Shown here: piece after piece, positions 18,164-27,097 of the stretch
Position numbering within the stretch: position 1 is the first letter of the stretch
Layout: each line of letters starts with the position of its first letter
Assembly: GCA_944326445.1 (NCBI GenBank)
Contig: CALVDZ010000001.1
Location: forward strand, 186,001 to 250,000
DNA from: an uncultured Helicobacter sp.
Lineage (GTDB): Bacteria > Campylobacterota > Campylobacteria > Campylobacterales > Helicobacteraceae
DNA: 64,000 nt
Direction of reading: 5' to 3'
Program-made: the position numbers and the translations under genes
The notes under the pieces: generated by a model
Told to the model about the DNA's origin: nothing
Databases searched by the model: none
Seen by the model: only the letters and a program-made list of their open reading frames with translations

Positions 18164-18748
18164 ATGGAGCGACTGGATATATGGCTTAAAAACGCCATCA
18201 GACAAGAAGACAACAAGGGCATTATGAGTGGCTGGCTCGAGGAGCAGCGGCTGGGGCTCGTGCCGCTTTTTTCTCGTGTATTTACGCATATTTTGCAGGG
18301 CGGGAGCTTGGTGGTGCTTGCTGATACGCAGCGGCAGTGGTTTAGCAAATATATCACGCAAAATATCAACCTCCCTAGCAAGACGCGCCCGTTTTTCCCC
18401 ATCTTTGAGATAGAATCCCTAGGCTTTATGATTGATATGAATCTCAACTACAATAGCGCGCCCGATAGGCATTTTGGCGCGATTAACAAAATGCTTGAGC
18501 ACTCTTTTGCCAAAAACTATATGCTTTGGTATATTGGCAAAAAAACCATTCGCGGGGATTTCGCGCTCTTTTCTGTGTCGGTAGAGCCCTTTGTGTGGCT
18601 TATCGATGGGCAGGATATGCCGACTAAAACCATTCGCCTAAGCTCGCTTGATGATTTGCTAGATTATAAGCTCTTACAACTCTATCGCTTGTTTGAAAAG
18701 GCTCTGTGTGGCGTGGTGTTTGGGCAGATTTCGCTAGATTTTTCATAA
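18164..18748 (+). CDS. hobA: DnaA-binding initiation factor HobA
   Basis: A 194-aa SIS-like protein specific to Campylobacterota. HobA tetramers bind DnaA domains I-II and scaffold DnaA on oriC; it is the functional counterpart of E. coli DiaA. Family identity is supported by length, by sequence features such as MSGWLEEQRL and GGSLVVLADT, and by its place between lysC and holB. Confidence 0.9.
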   Translation: MERLDIWLKNAIRQEDNKGIMSGWLEEQRLGLVPLFSRVFTHILQGGSLVVLADTQRQWFSKYITQNINLPSKTRPFFPIFEIESLGFMIDMNLNYNSAPDRHFGAINKMLEHSFAKNYMLWYIGKKTIRGDFALFSVSVEPFVWLIDGQDMPTKTIRLSSLDDLLDYKLLQLYRLFEKALCGVVFGQISLDFS

Positions 18749-18766
18749 TTTTTCACAAAGGTGTAA

Positions 18767-19414
18767 GTGGTGGGAGTTTTTGTCGGGGAGCTACACATCA
18801 GCACACAGGCCCAAGAGATCGTGCGTGAGATCACCGCACCGCTCCAAAAGGGGGATTATGTGATTTTTAATCCCACAAATGACAAAGGCAAGGAGGTGGA
18901 ATTTCGCATAGATGACGCGCGCGAGGTGATAGCACAGAGTTACCTTGCTAGCCAGAGGGAGCGCTTCATCATCCTAAGCGCGCCATCATATAGTATAGAA
19001 TCCCAAAACGCGCTGCTTAAGATTCTCGAGGAGCCGCCCCAAAATGTGCATTTTGTGCTCATCGCGCCGAGCAAAAACGCGCTTTTGCCCACAATCCTCT
19101 CAAGGCTCCATACCCACATACACAAGATTCAAAAGACTTTCGCGCCCTTTGAGCTTGATTGCAAAAAGCTCACGCTAGCGGGGATTTATGAGTTTTTGCG
19201 TGAGTGCGATAGACAAAACCGCACCACCACAGAGATAAAAGAGCATATCCAAGCCCTGCTTTTTGCGCTGCACAAAAGTGCCATTGTGCTCACTCGTGCG
19301 GAGCTAGAGGCGTTTGATGAGGCGATTAAATTAGCAGATAGCTATGTGAGGGAGAGCTATATCTTTTTGCCTTTGCTGCTAAAGATTCACAACAAGCAAA
19401 AAGGAGGGCGATAA
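18767..19414 (+). CDS. holB: DNA polymerase III subunit delta' (HolB-like)
   Basis: A 215-aa short delta' subunit of the clamp loader. The characteristic SQNALLKILEEPPQNVHF and the following TILSRLHTH (sensor-type SRL) are present. No Walker A motif is seen, as expected for delta'. GTG 18767 is used; no ATG fits. The stop codon overlaps the folP ATG (TAATG). Confidence 0.87.
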   Translation: MVGVFVGELHISTQAQEIVREITAPLQKGDYVIFNPTNDKGKEVEFRIDDAREVIAQSYLASQRERFIILSAPSYSIESQNALLKILEEPPQNVHFVLIAPSKNALLPTILSRLHTHIHKIQKTFAPFELDCKKLTLAGIYEFLRECDRQNRTTTEIKEHIQALLFALHKSAIVLTRAELEAFDEAIKLADSYVRESYIFLPLLLKIHNKQKGGR

Positions 19415-20577
19415 TGCAAGTAGTGCGCGTGGGGGAGGCAGTGGCTAGTGAGACTCTAGCGCGTGTGGGTGCTGATGAAGTGGGGCATAAGATTATGGCG
19501 CAAAAGGCGCAGATGTATTATTTTGCCCTGCATAATCTTGAGTATGTGCCAAGCGCGATTTTAAAGCAAGAAGCCCTAAGCGTGGGCGCAGAGTATGCCA
19601 CGCCGCGCGAGCAGATTCTCTATCAAGGGGAAAAGGTGGGCTTGCTCATTGCCAACAAATCCCAGCTAAAGCGGCTGATTGCCAAGCTCTCTACCCAAAG
19701 CTTTGGGCTTAGATCCCTCGCTACCGCCCTTAAATCCCACGCGCGCGCGCCACAAAAAGCCCAAGGACAAGCTAGGATTATGGCGATAGTCAATGTCACG
19801 CCCGATAGCTTTTATGCGCCCTCACGCAAAAGTGCCAAGGAAGCCATAGAGCGCATTTATGAGCTATTAGAGGAGGGCGTGGCGTATATCGATGTGGGTG
19901 CGGCGAGCTCGCGCCCGGGCAGTGAGATTATAGAATCTAGTGAGGAGATAGCGCGCTTGCGTGAGGTGTGTGCGGAGATAGATTCTAAGCAATTGTATAA
20001 AAGAGCGCGATTTAGTATCGATACCTACAATCCACAAACCGCGGAGTTCGCGCTAAAAAGTGGCTTTAGTATCATTAATGATGTGAGTGGCTTTAGCAAT
20101 CCCCAAATGGCGCAAGTCAATGCCGCCTTTGGCGCGAGCGCGGTTATTATGCACTCTAAGGGCACGCCAAAGGTTATGCAGACACTCACGCATTATGACA
20201 ATCTCTTTGGCGAGATCGATGAGTTTTTTGCGCGCAAGATCGATGAGGTGCTGCAAGCTGGGGGCAGGGAGATAATCCTAGATATAGGCTTTGGGTTTGC
20301 CAAAAATGACGCACAAAACCTCGCGCTAGTCAGTCATCTCGCGCACTTTAAGCACTTTGGCTATCCGCTGCTACTTGGGGCAAGTAGGAAAAACACACTC
20401 GGGCAAATCACGGGCAGGCAAGCCCAAGATCGCCTAAGTGCCACGCTCACACTGCATTTGCTAGGGGTGCAAAATGGCGCGGATATCCTGCGCGTGCATG
20501 ATAGCAAGGAGCATAGCGATATGCTCAAAGTCTATGGCGCGCTTAGGACAAATACGCTCAAACAAGGGCTTTTGTGA
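19414..20577 (+). CDS. folP: dihydropteroate synthase
   Basis: Condenses p-aminobenzoate with hydroxymethyl-dihydropterin diphosphate in folate synthesis; the sulfonamide target. 387 aa. An N-terminal extension of ~115 residues typical of Campylobacterota precedes the TIM barrel, which starts at IMAIVNVTPDSFY and continues with DVGAASSRPGS, FSIDTYNP, NDVSGF and ILDIGFGFAK. It is coupled to both neighbours by stop/start overlaps. Confidence 0.94.
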   Translation: MQVVRVGEAVASETLARVGADEVGHKIMAQKAQMYYFALHNLEYVPSAILKQEALSVGAEYATPREQILYQGEKVGLLIANKSQLKRLIAKLSTQSFGLRSLATALKSHARAPQKAQGQARIMAIVNVTPDSFYAPSRKSAKEAIERIYELLEEGVAYIDVGAASSRPGSEIIESSEEIARLREVCAEIDSKQLYKRARFSIDTYNPQTAEFALKSGFSIINDVSGFSNPQMAQVNAAFGASAVIMHSKGTPKVMQTLTHYDNLFGEIDEFFARKIDEVLQAGGREIILDIGFGFAKNDAQNLALVSHLAHFKHFGYPLLLGASRKNTLGQITGRQAQDRLSATLTLHLLGVQNGADILRVHDSKEHSDMLKVYGALRTNTLKQGLL

Positions 20578-21566
20578 TGAAACTTAGCCGCGATATACTC
20601 ACGGGCTTTTTGAAGCGGCACGGCTATGAGAGTGCTAAGCTAGAATCTATGGAGCTAAAGGAGCTTAAAGAAGCCTATAAGGAGCTAACCCAAAAGCTTG
20701 TGGGCGCGTATTTTCAGCTCACTAATGATGAAAAAAGCATTAAGAGCAACTCCAGCTTGCTAGACACCACCGAGCTCACGGAGTTTAAGCACAAGCTCAA
20801 AGAAAGTGCGGGCAATATCGTGAATCTGATAGAATGCCTCCAAGAGGGATATAGGAAGTTTGATTATAGTGAAGTCAATGATTTGCTCGCCATCGCGCTT
20901 AAAGATATGCCTATGCACAAAATGCAAAAAATCTCACATATCGCCTATAGGAGCTTTCAAGAGATTTTGTTATCTGAGATCGCAAACGCGCTCAAAGACT
21001 TGCCCAAAGAGGAGTTTAAGGTGCTCGAGGAGTTTTATGAAAGGCGGCGCGATGATACGCGGTTTTTGTATGAGACGATTGATAAGCTAAAAGATCCCGC
21101 CACGCGTCAGCAGATTCTCACGATGGCGCGCGTGAAGCTTATGATAGTGAGAGACTTCCTGCCCTCAAACCTCTATGATGTGTATCGGGATTATTACAAC
21201 AACACACCCCAAAAGCTTGAGATGATTGCCAAAGTGATGGCACTCACGGGGCTGTATTCTAAGCATTATCTCAAAGAAATGCCCTTTGAAGAGCTTGAAA
21301 CCCTCTATCAGGACATAGTCCGCCACAACGAGCAGGAGGAGTATGACAAAAAGATGTTTCTCAAATACTCACAAGCCATCCAAGAGAGCGTGGATAACAA
21401 TGATGATGAGGGCTTTAATGATGTGTGTTCGCGCGCGGTTACGCACCTCACGTCCAAGCAGCTCTCTATGCTCGTAGAATATATGAATGGGCAAAACCCC
21501 TTTTTTTTAAGCAAGTTTGAATCTGTAATGCACGAATATAAGAAAAAGCTTAATATCAAGCATTAA
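20577..21566 (+). CDS. helical protein of unknown function
   Basis: About 329 aa, soluble, almost wholly predicted helical and rich in Lys, Glu and Leu, with no signal peptide and no motif I recognise. ATG 20577 overlaps the folP stop (TGATG); GTG 20574 is an alternative. It lies between folP and xseA with 9 nt to the latter, so it is probably in the same transcription unit. Confidence 0.75.
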   Translation: MKLSRDILTGFLKRHGYESAKLESMELKELKEAYKELTQKLVGAYFQLTNDEKSIKSNSSLLDTTELTEFKHKLKESAGNIVNLIECLQEGYRKFDYSEVNDLLAIALKDMPMHKMQKISHIAYRSFQEILLSEIANALKDLPKEEFKVLEEFYERRRDDTRFLYETIDKLKDPATRQQILTMARVKLMIVRDFLPSNLYDVYRDYYNNTPQKLEMIAKVMALTGLYSKHYLKEMPFEELETLYQDIVRHNEQEEYDKKMFLKYSQAIQESVDNNDDEGFNDVCSRAVTHLTSKQLSMLVEYMNGQNPFFLSKFESVMHEYKKKLNIKH

Positions 21567-21575
21567 GGAGCGGTA

Positions 21576-22808
21576 ATGATAGTGAGTGTGAGCGCGCTAA
21601 ATGCCCAGCTAAAAGCCCTAGTGGAGAGCACTTTTGTGCAGGTGCAAGTCCAAGGCGAGATCAGCAATCTCACGCTACACACCAGCGGGCATATGTATTT
21701 TAGCCTCAAAGACGCAGATTCTCAAGTGCGCTGCGTGATGTTCCGAGGCAATGTGAGCGCGCTAAAATTTGAGCCAAAAGAGGGTATGAGCGTGGTGGTG
21801 AGCGGTGCTGTGAGCGTGTATGCGCCGCGCGGCGAATATCAGATACAATGCAGGGGTATGATCCCAGAGGGCATAGGCGAGCTGACACTGCGCTTCCAGC
21901 AATTGCGCCAAAAGCTCCAAGATAAGGGCTACTTTCATTCCAAAAAGCCCTTGCCTGCCTATCCTAAGCGCATAGCGGTTTTGACCTCTCTAAGTGGCGC
22001 GGCACTCCAAGATATGCTAAAGGTGGCTAGGAAGCGATGGAATCTCACCAAAATCGTAGCCATAAACACCCTCGTGCAGGGCAAGGAGGCAAAAGATTCT
22101 ATTGCGCGCAATATCGCGTATGCCGATGGGCTTTTTGGCACGCCGCAGGGCTTTGATGTAATCGTCATAGGGCGCGGTGGAGGGAGTATCGAGGATTTGT
22201 GGGCGTTTAACGAAGAGGTGGTAGCCGAGGCGATACACCGCGCACGCACGCCTATCGTGAGTGCTGTGGGGCACGAAGTGGATACGGTGATCTCGGATTT
22301 GGTAGCGGATTTGCGCGCGCCCACGCCCAGCGCGGCGATGGAGATGATACTGCCAGATTCACAGGAGTGGCTTATGCGGCTTGATGATATGCGCGCGGTT
22401 TGTGAGGGTGCGTTTGTCGCTATGCGCGCGCGCAAGCAGGAGATACTAGAGCACCTTTATGAGCTCATACAGACTAGGAGCGTGCGCGCTAGAATCAAGG
22501 CGCGCAGTGAGCAGCTAGAGCTTTTGCGCCACTCCCTCCATAATGCAATGTCTCTCATCCTCCAAGACAAGGAGCTAAGGCTCTCTGTGCTGCGTGATGC
22601 GCTCACATTTGGGGCATTTGTGGATAATAAGCAAAAGCTCATACAATCTCTGCAATACGCGCTAAATGCGCTCAATCCGAAGCATACAAAAAAGGGCGTG
22701 GCGCAGGTGCTAAAAGATGGCGCAGTGGTGGAGCTAGAGAGCGTGCGCAGCGGGGAAGTGGTGGAGCTAGTGGATACCACAGCGAGCAGGAGAGCGGAGA
22801 TTTTGTAG
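21576..22808 (+). CDS. xseA: exodeoxyribonuclease VII large subunit
   Basis: A 410-aa nuclease subunit that degrades single-stranded DNA. The OB-fold N-terminus carries VQVQGEISNLTLHTSGHMYF and SLKDADSQVRCVMFR. The central catalytic domain has GGGSIEDLWAFNEE and SAVGHEVDTVISDLVADLRAPTPSAAME (shown in part by H and D residues). A coiled coil follows. The small subunit xseB is not in the window. Confidence 0.94.
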   Translation: MIVSVSALNAQLKALVESTFVQVQVQGEISNLTLHTSGHMYFSLKDADSQVRCVMFRGNVSALKFEPKEGMSVVVSGAVSVYAPRGEYQIQCRGMIPEGIGELTLRFQQLRQKLQDKGYFHSKKPLPAYPKRIAVLTSLSGAALQDMLKVARKRWNLTKIVAINTLVQGKEAKDSIARNIAYADGLFGTPQGFDVIVIGRGGGSIEDLWAFNEEVVAEAIHRARTPIVSAVGHEVDTVISDLVADLRAPTPSAAMEMILPDSQEWLMRLDDMRAVCEGAFVAMRARKQEILEHLYELIQTRSVRARIKARSEQLELLRHSLHNAMSLILQDKELRLSVLRDALTFGAFVDNKQKLIQSLQYALNALNPKHTKKGVAQVLKDGAVVELESVRSGEVVELVDTTASRRAEIL

Positions 22809-22879
22809 GGAGTGGGAGTTGGATTGTGTGTTTGTGCGTTTTTAAAAATCTCTTTAGATTCTGTGCTTAGGTTTTTGAA

Positions 22880-23280
22880 TCTATAAATGTATGCTCACGC
22901 AAGCGGCAGCAATTTGTCAGAGACAAATTGCGGTAAAAATGTGGAGTCTAGTTGGGTTTATAGAATCTGCGCCATTGCTAAGTCGCGTTCCTGACGCGGC
23001 TAAACTAAAGATTCTAGAATCTCGCTAAAAAATGCAGTGTATGCTCGCGAGCGGTATCAAGTTTGTGAAACAAACTTGCATAAAATAATAGGCTCTAGCT
23101 CGGTTTATAGAAAATACGCCAACCCAAGCGGCGTTCCTGACACGGCTACACTAGGCAATCATAGAATCTCGCACTTAGATTCTATGTATGCTCGCGCAGC
23201 GGAGGGGGAGGGGCTTTGCCCCAAACCCCGATAACAAGATTTTTGCCCTAGCAAAAAACTTGCATTAAATGATAGGATCC
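22880..23280 (+). repeat. R1 repeat, tandem pair, plus orientation
   Basis: Two or more R1 units after xseA. The hairpins are GCAATTTGTC/GACAAATTGC (22909-22931), CAAGTTTGT/ACAAACTTG (23058-23078) and CAAG.TTTTTGC/GCAAAAA.CTTG (23235-23262). Cores with GGCGTTCCTGAC lie between them. 23005-23048 is identical over 44 bases to the reverse complement of 26641-26684. The distal end supplies the stop codon of the convergent ttcA-like gene. Confidence 0.88.
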
Positions 23281-24035
23281 AAAAACCGCTCATCAGAGAA
23301 ACTATTGGCGTGCAGGTGTGTGAAGGCGTTTTTGAGGGATTTGAAAAAATCGGGATTTTTGGATTCTAATTGCGCGAGAAATTCCTTGGTATTGGCACGC
23401 GCAAAGGGGCGTTTGTCATCAGGTAGCCAATTTATGGGACAGTTGCAATCTGGCGCGATATAGATGGCATTGTGCGCGATAAAATCGATGATTTGCCGCT
23501 CACGCACAAAGAGAAGCGGTCGTATCACACTTAGTCCATTTTGTGCCTTGTAGCGCGGAGGCATCGAGCGAAGCGCGCCATTATAAGTGAGATTCATAAA
23601 AAAGCTCTCGGCAGCGTCATCGAGATGATGGGCTAGGGCGAGTTTGTTAAACCCGCCCTCTAACGCCTTAGTATAGAGCGCGCCTCTACGCATACGCGAG
23701 CAAAAGCTGCAATACACGCTCCCCTCGCGCTTGTGCTCCTCTAAGATCTTATAAATATCGGTGCGGTAGAGCTCATAGGGGATATTTAGCTTTTCACAAT
23801 ACTCAAAGATATACTCATACTCCCCGCCGCGCCCATAATCCACGGTGAGTGCTTTGAACTCAAATTTGAAAGGTGCGTGTGCGCGCATATGCGCCAAAAT
23901 CGTGGCAAGCAGTATAGAATCTTTGCCCCCGCTTAAGCCCAAAAGCACCTTATCGCCCTCTTGGATTAGGTTGTATTGGGCGTTGGTTTTGCCCACGATG
24001 GAAAGGATTTTTTTGCTGATAGTGGGTGTGTGCAT
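23265..24035 (-). CDS. TtcA-family tRNA 2-thiocytidine synthetase
   Basis: PP-loop ATPase (256 aa) that activates tRNA for thiolation, probably at cytidine 32. The P-loop is LLGLSGGKDSILLA. The cluster-binding CSFC motif, LALAHHLDDAAES and a second pair (DCNCPI) are present. Its adenylating chemistry and an Fe-S site are family knowledge. ATG 24035 is chosen; GTG 24038 is in frame. The last codons and TAA fall within the R1 repeat. Confidence 0.85.
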   Translation of the reverse strand: MHTPTISKKILSIVGKTNAQYNLIQEGDKVLLGLSGGKDSILLATILAHMRAHAPFKFEFKALTVDYGRGGEYEYIFEYCEKLNIPYELYRTDIYKILEEHKREGSVYCSFCSRMRRGALYTKALEGGFNKLALAHHLDDAAESFFMNLTYNGALRSMPPRYKAQNGLSVIRPLLFVRERQIIDFIAHNAIYIAPDCNCPINWLPDDKRPFARANTKEFLAQLESKNPDFFKSLKNAFTHLHANSFSDERFLDPII

Positions 24036-24124
24036 CACAAGCCTTTATGAGAGAAAATCACGAAGCGAAAGTGTAGCATATTTGGCGGGATAGAATCTTA
24101 AGTATTTAATCAGTCTTTAAGCGT

Positions 24125-24130
24125 TACAAT
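24125..24130 (+). promoter_or_regulatory. -10 box upstream of ppiC/peb4
   Basis: TACAAT 54 nt before the ATG, after AT-rich sequence. It is the only clear promoter in front of the ppiC-fba-efp run. Confidence 0.5.
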
Positions 24131-24183
24131 ACCGCCCTAGTCTTTGATGCGAGACGAGACATTTTACCATTTGGAGTTAGATT

Positions 24184-25014
24184 ATGAGAAAAGTTATCGT
24201 TAGTTTGGCGTTGGTTGGCGTGCTGGGTGTAGCCGCACTAGAAGCCAAAACTTATGCAACAGTCAATGGAAGCCCCATCACAGAAAAAGATCTCGAGCCA
24301 CTCACACAGGCAAATCCCAATATGGACTTTGACAAGCTGCCCGAGCAAGAGCGCGAGATGATCCTCAATGAAATCATCAATCAAAAACTCGCCCTAGATG
24401 CCGCCAAAGCCCAAAAACTCGACACTACCAAAGAATACACAAGCGCACTAGAGGCGTTTAAAAAAGAATTGCTCCTAAGGGCGTGGCAGCAGCAGCAAAT
24501 GCAAAATGTGCAAATGCCAAACCCAAGTGAGGAGCAGCTCAAGCAGATCTATGAGCAAAACAAAGACAACTTCATCGATCAAAGTGGCAAAGCCCGCCAT
24601 ATCCTCGTAGCGACTGAAGAGGAGGCTAAGGCAATCATCTCCGAGCTCAATAAAGTCAGAGGGCGCGTCGAGCCAAAGTTTATCGATTTGGCAAACCAAA
24701 AAACCATCGATCCAGCTAGCAAGCAGCAGCAAAATGGCGGGGATTTGGGGAATTTTCATCGTGCGGCGATGATGCCAGAATTTTCTAAAGCTGCCTTTGA
24801 TCTCAAGCCCGGCACATACACCAAAACCCCCGTGCAAACGCAGTTTGGCTACCATATCATCTACCTTGAGAGCAAAACCGAGCCAAAAACCATAAGCTAT
24901 GAGCAGGCTAAGCAGATGATTATCCAAAATATGCAAATGCAGGCGGTGCGGCAGGCGATGGGAGAGAAGATTCAGGAATTGCGCCAAAAAGCCAAGATCC
25001 AGATCAACAAATAA
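24184..25014 (+). CDS. periplasmic parvulin-type peptidyl-prolyl isomerase (Peb4/HP0175-like)
   Basis: Secreted chaperone and prolyl isomerase, 276 aa. The signal peptide covers MRKVIVSLALVGVLGVAALEA, cut before KTY. A SurA-like helical N-domain (~25-125) follows. The PpiC domain (~130-235) starts at KARHILVATEEEAKA and contains GGDLGNFHR, MPEFSKAAF and FGYHIIYLE. Homologues assist outer-membrane protein assembly; H. pylori HP0175 is also an exported antigen. The order with fba and efp equals HP0175-HP0177. Confidence 0.92.
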   Translation: MRKVIVSLALVGVLGVAALEAKTYATVNGSPITEKDLEPLTQANPNMDFDKLPEQEREMILNEIINQKLALDAAKAQKLDTTKEYTSALEAFKKELLLRAWQQQQMQNVQMPNPSEEQLKQIYEQNKDNFIDQSGKARHILVATEEEAKAIISELNKVRGRVEPKFIDLANQKTIDPASKQQQNGGDLGNFHRAAMMPEFSKAAFDLKPGTYTKTPVQTQFGYHIIYLESKTEPKTISYEQAKQMIIQNMQMQAVRQAMGEKIQELRQKAKIQINK

Positions 25015-25043
25015 CCAAATCAACAAACAATTAAGGAGTGCGT

Positions 25044-25967
25044 ATGCTAGTGAGCGGAAATGAGATTTTGCTCAAAGCCCATAAAGAGGGCTATGGAGTG
25101 GGAGCGTTTAACTTTGTCAATTTTGAAATGCTCAATGCGATTTTTAATGCTGCCAATGAGGCGAGCTCACCCATCATCGTGCAGGCGAGCGAGGGAGCTA
25201 TCAAGTATATGGGGATTGATATGGCAGTGGGGCTTGTCAAAATCCTAAGTGCGCGCTATCCTCATATACCCGTCGCACTCAATCTCGATCACGGCACGAG
25301 CTTTGAATCTTGCAAAAGGGCTATTGATGCGGGATTTACCTCTGTGATGATTGACGCCTCGCACCATTGCTTTGAAGAAAATGTAAAGATGACAAAAGAA
25401 GTGGTAGCCTACGCACACAGCAAGGGCGTGAGTGTGGAGGCGGAGCTAGGGAGACTGATGGGCATAGAGGACAATATCTCGGTGAGCGAGCAGGACGCCG
25501 TGCTCGTCAATCCCGATGAGGCGGAGGAATTTGTCAAACAAACACAGGTGGATTATCTCGCACCCGCTATTGGCACGAGCCATGGGGCGTTTAAGTTCAA
25601 AGGCGAGCCAAAGCTAGATTTTGCGCGATTGCAAGAAGTCAAGCGCAGGACAAATATCCCGCTAGTGCTGCATGGAGCGAGTGCTATCCCAGAGTATGTG
25701 CGCGAGAGCTTCCTAAGCACGGGCGGAGATCTCAAAGGTAGTAAGGGCGTGCCCTTTGAGTTTTTGCAAGAAGCCGTGAGGGGCGGTATCAATAAGGTAA
25801 ATACCGATACGGATTTGCGCATAGCCTTTATGGCGGAGGTGCGCAGGGTGGCAAATGCCGATGCGACGCAGTTTGATCTGCGCAAGTTTTTTGCTCCCGG
25901 TATGGAAGCAATGCAAAAAGTGATGGTAGAGCGTATGCAAATCCTAGGCTCTGCACAAAAAATCTAA
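25044..25967 (+). CDS. fba: class II fructose-bisphosphate aldolase
   Basis: Zinc aldolase (307 aa) of gluconeogenesis and glycolysis. Zn ligands and catalytic residues appear in LNLDHGTSFE, DASHH, EAELGRLMG, ISEQDA-like loops, GTSHGAFKF and LHGAS. ATG 25044 sits 7 nt after AAGGAG, so the GTG at 25038 is rejected. Confidence 0.95.
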   Translation: MLVSGNEILLKAHKEGYGVGAFNFVNFEMLNAIFNAANEASSPIIVQASEGAIKYMGIDMAVGLVKILSARYPHIPVALNLDHGTSFESCKRAIDAGFTSVMIDASHHCFEENVKMTKEVVAYAHSKGVSVEAELGRLMGIEDNISVSEQDAVLVNPDEAEEFVKQTQVDYLAPAIGTSHGAFKFKGEPKLDFARLQEVKRRTNIPLVLHGASAIPEYVRESFLSTGGDLKGSKGVPFEFLQEAVRGGINKVNTDTDLRIAFMAEVRRVANADATQFDLRKFFAPGMEAMQKVMVERMQILGSAQKI

Positions 25968-25985
25968 TCTCTATAAGGAGCTACA

Positions 25986-26549
25986 ATGGCAATAGGTATG
26001 AGCGAGCTAAAAAAAGGCTTAAAGATCGAAATCGACAAAATCCCCTATCGGATTGTCGAGTATCAGCATGTCAAACCCGGCAAGGGCGCGGCGTTTGTGC
26101 GTGCTAAGATAAAGTCCTTTCTCGATGGCAAGGTGATTGAAAAGACTTTCCACGCGGGGGATAAGTGCGATGAGCCAAACCTCCAAGAGAAGAGTATGCA
26201 GTTTTTGTATCAAGATGGGGATTTGTTCCAATTTATGGACAACGAGAGCTATGAGCAGATCGCGCTCACTCAAGATCAAGTAGGCGATACTGCCAAGTGG
26301 ATTATCGATGGCACGATTGTGCAGGTGCTTTTTCACAACGACAAAGCCATATCCGTTGATGCGCCCCAAGTCGTCGAGCTAAAGATTGTCGAGACTGCTC
26401 CTAACTTCAAGGGCGATACTTCAAGTGCTGGCAAAAAGCCCGCTACGCTCGAGACTGGCGCGGTGGTGCAGATTCCCTTTCATGTGCTAGAGGGGGAGAG
26501 TATCCGTGTCAATACCGAGACTGGCGAATATGTAGAAAAAGTCAAGTAA
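25986..26549 (+). CDS. efp: elongation factor P
   Basis: tRNA-shaped translation factor (187 aa) that relieves stalling at polyproline. Three beta-barrel domains are present. The modification loop is [12 protein letters not shown], with a lysine at the tip as in EpmA-modified EF-P. The C-terminal signature [14 protein letters not shown] is intact. AAGGAG precedes the ATG. Confidence 0.96.
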   Translation: MAIGMSELKKGLKIEIDKIPYRIVEYQHVKPGKGAAFVRAKIKSFLDGKVIEKTFHAGDKCDEPNLQEKSMQFLYQDGDLFQFMDNESYEQIALTQDQVGDTAKWIIDGTIVQVLFHNDKAISVDAPQVVELKIVETAPNFKGDTSSAGKKPATLETGAVVQIPFHVLEGESIRVNTETGEYVEKVK

Positions 26550-26562
26550 TTGAGGGCTTTTA

Positions 26563-26925
26563 TTTATTTAATGCAAGTTTTTGCTAGGGCAAAAACTTGT
26601 TGCCGCTCGTGGGGAGTGAATCCCCACTTCGCTCCGCTGTGCGAGCATACACTGCATTTTTTAGCGAGATTCTAGAATCTTTAGTGTCAGTGCGTCAGGA
26701 ACGCCGCTTGGGCTAGCGCATTTTCTATAAACCGAGCTAGAGCCTATCATTTAATGCAAGTTTGTTTCACAAACTTGATACCGCTCGTGAGGAGTGAATC
26801 CTCGCTCGCTCCGGCTTACGCGTTCATACATAGAATCTAGGTGCGAGATTCTGTAATTGCCTAGTGCCGTCGCGTCAGGCACGCGACTTAGCAATGGCAC
26901 AGATTCTATAAACCCGCCTTTTAGC
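26563..26925 (-). repeat. R1 repeat, tandem pair, minus orientation
   Basis: Two R1 units, inverted relative to those at 22.9-23.3 kb. The perfect hairpins are CAAGTTTTTGC/GCAAAAACTTG (26574-26599) and CAAGTTTGT/ACAAACTTG (26757-26777). GGGGA...TCCCC mini-hairpins, CGTCAGGAACG and TATAAACC..GCTAGA boxes are also present. It fills most of the 550-bp gap after efp. The rest (26930-27090) holds only a likely TACAAT -10 box near 27061. Confidence 0.88.
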
Positions 26926-27097
26926 AAAACAAAGCTCCCCTATACACAAGCCAAATCCCCGCGCTTGCACGCATAAGCCAAAAAATCTCTTTGTGTAGAT
27001 TCGCCTCTATCACTAGTGCCTTTAGATTCTATCTTTATCGCTCTCATAGACACACTTAGCTACAATACACCTCTATCACAAAACATAAGGAGACATT

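Noticed and set aside
23037..23234. Open frame of 65 codons after xseA
   Set aside because: It lies wholly within the R1 repeat, and its translation repeats the GmhB tail peptide. There is no ribosome binding site.
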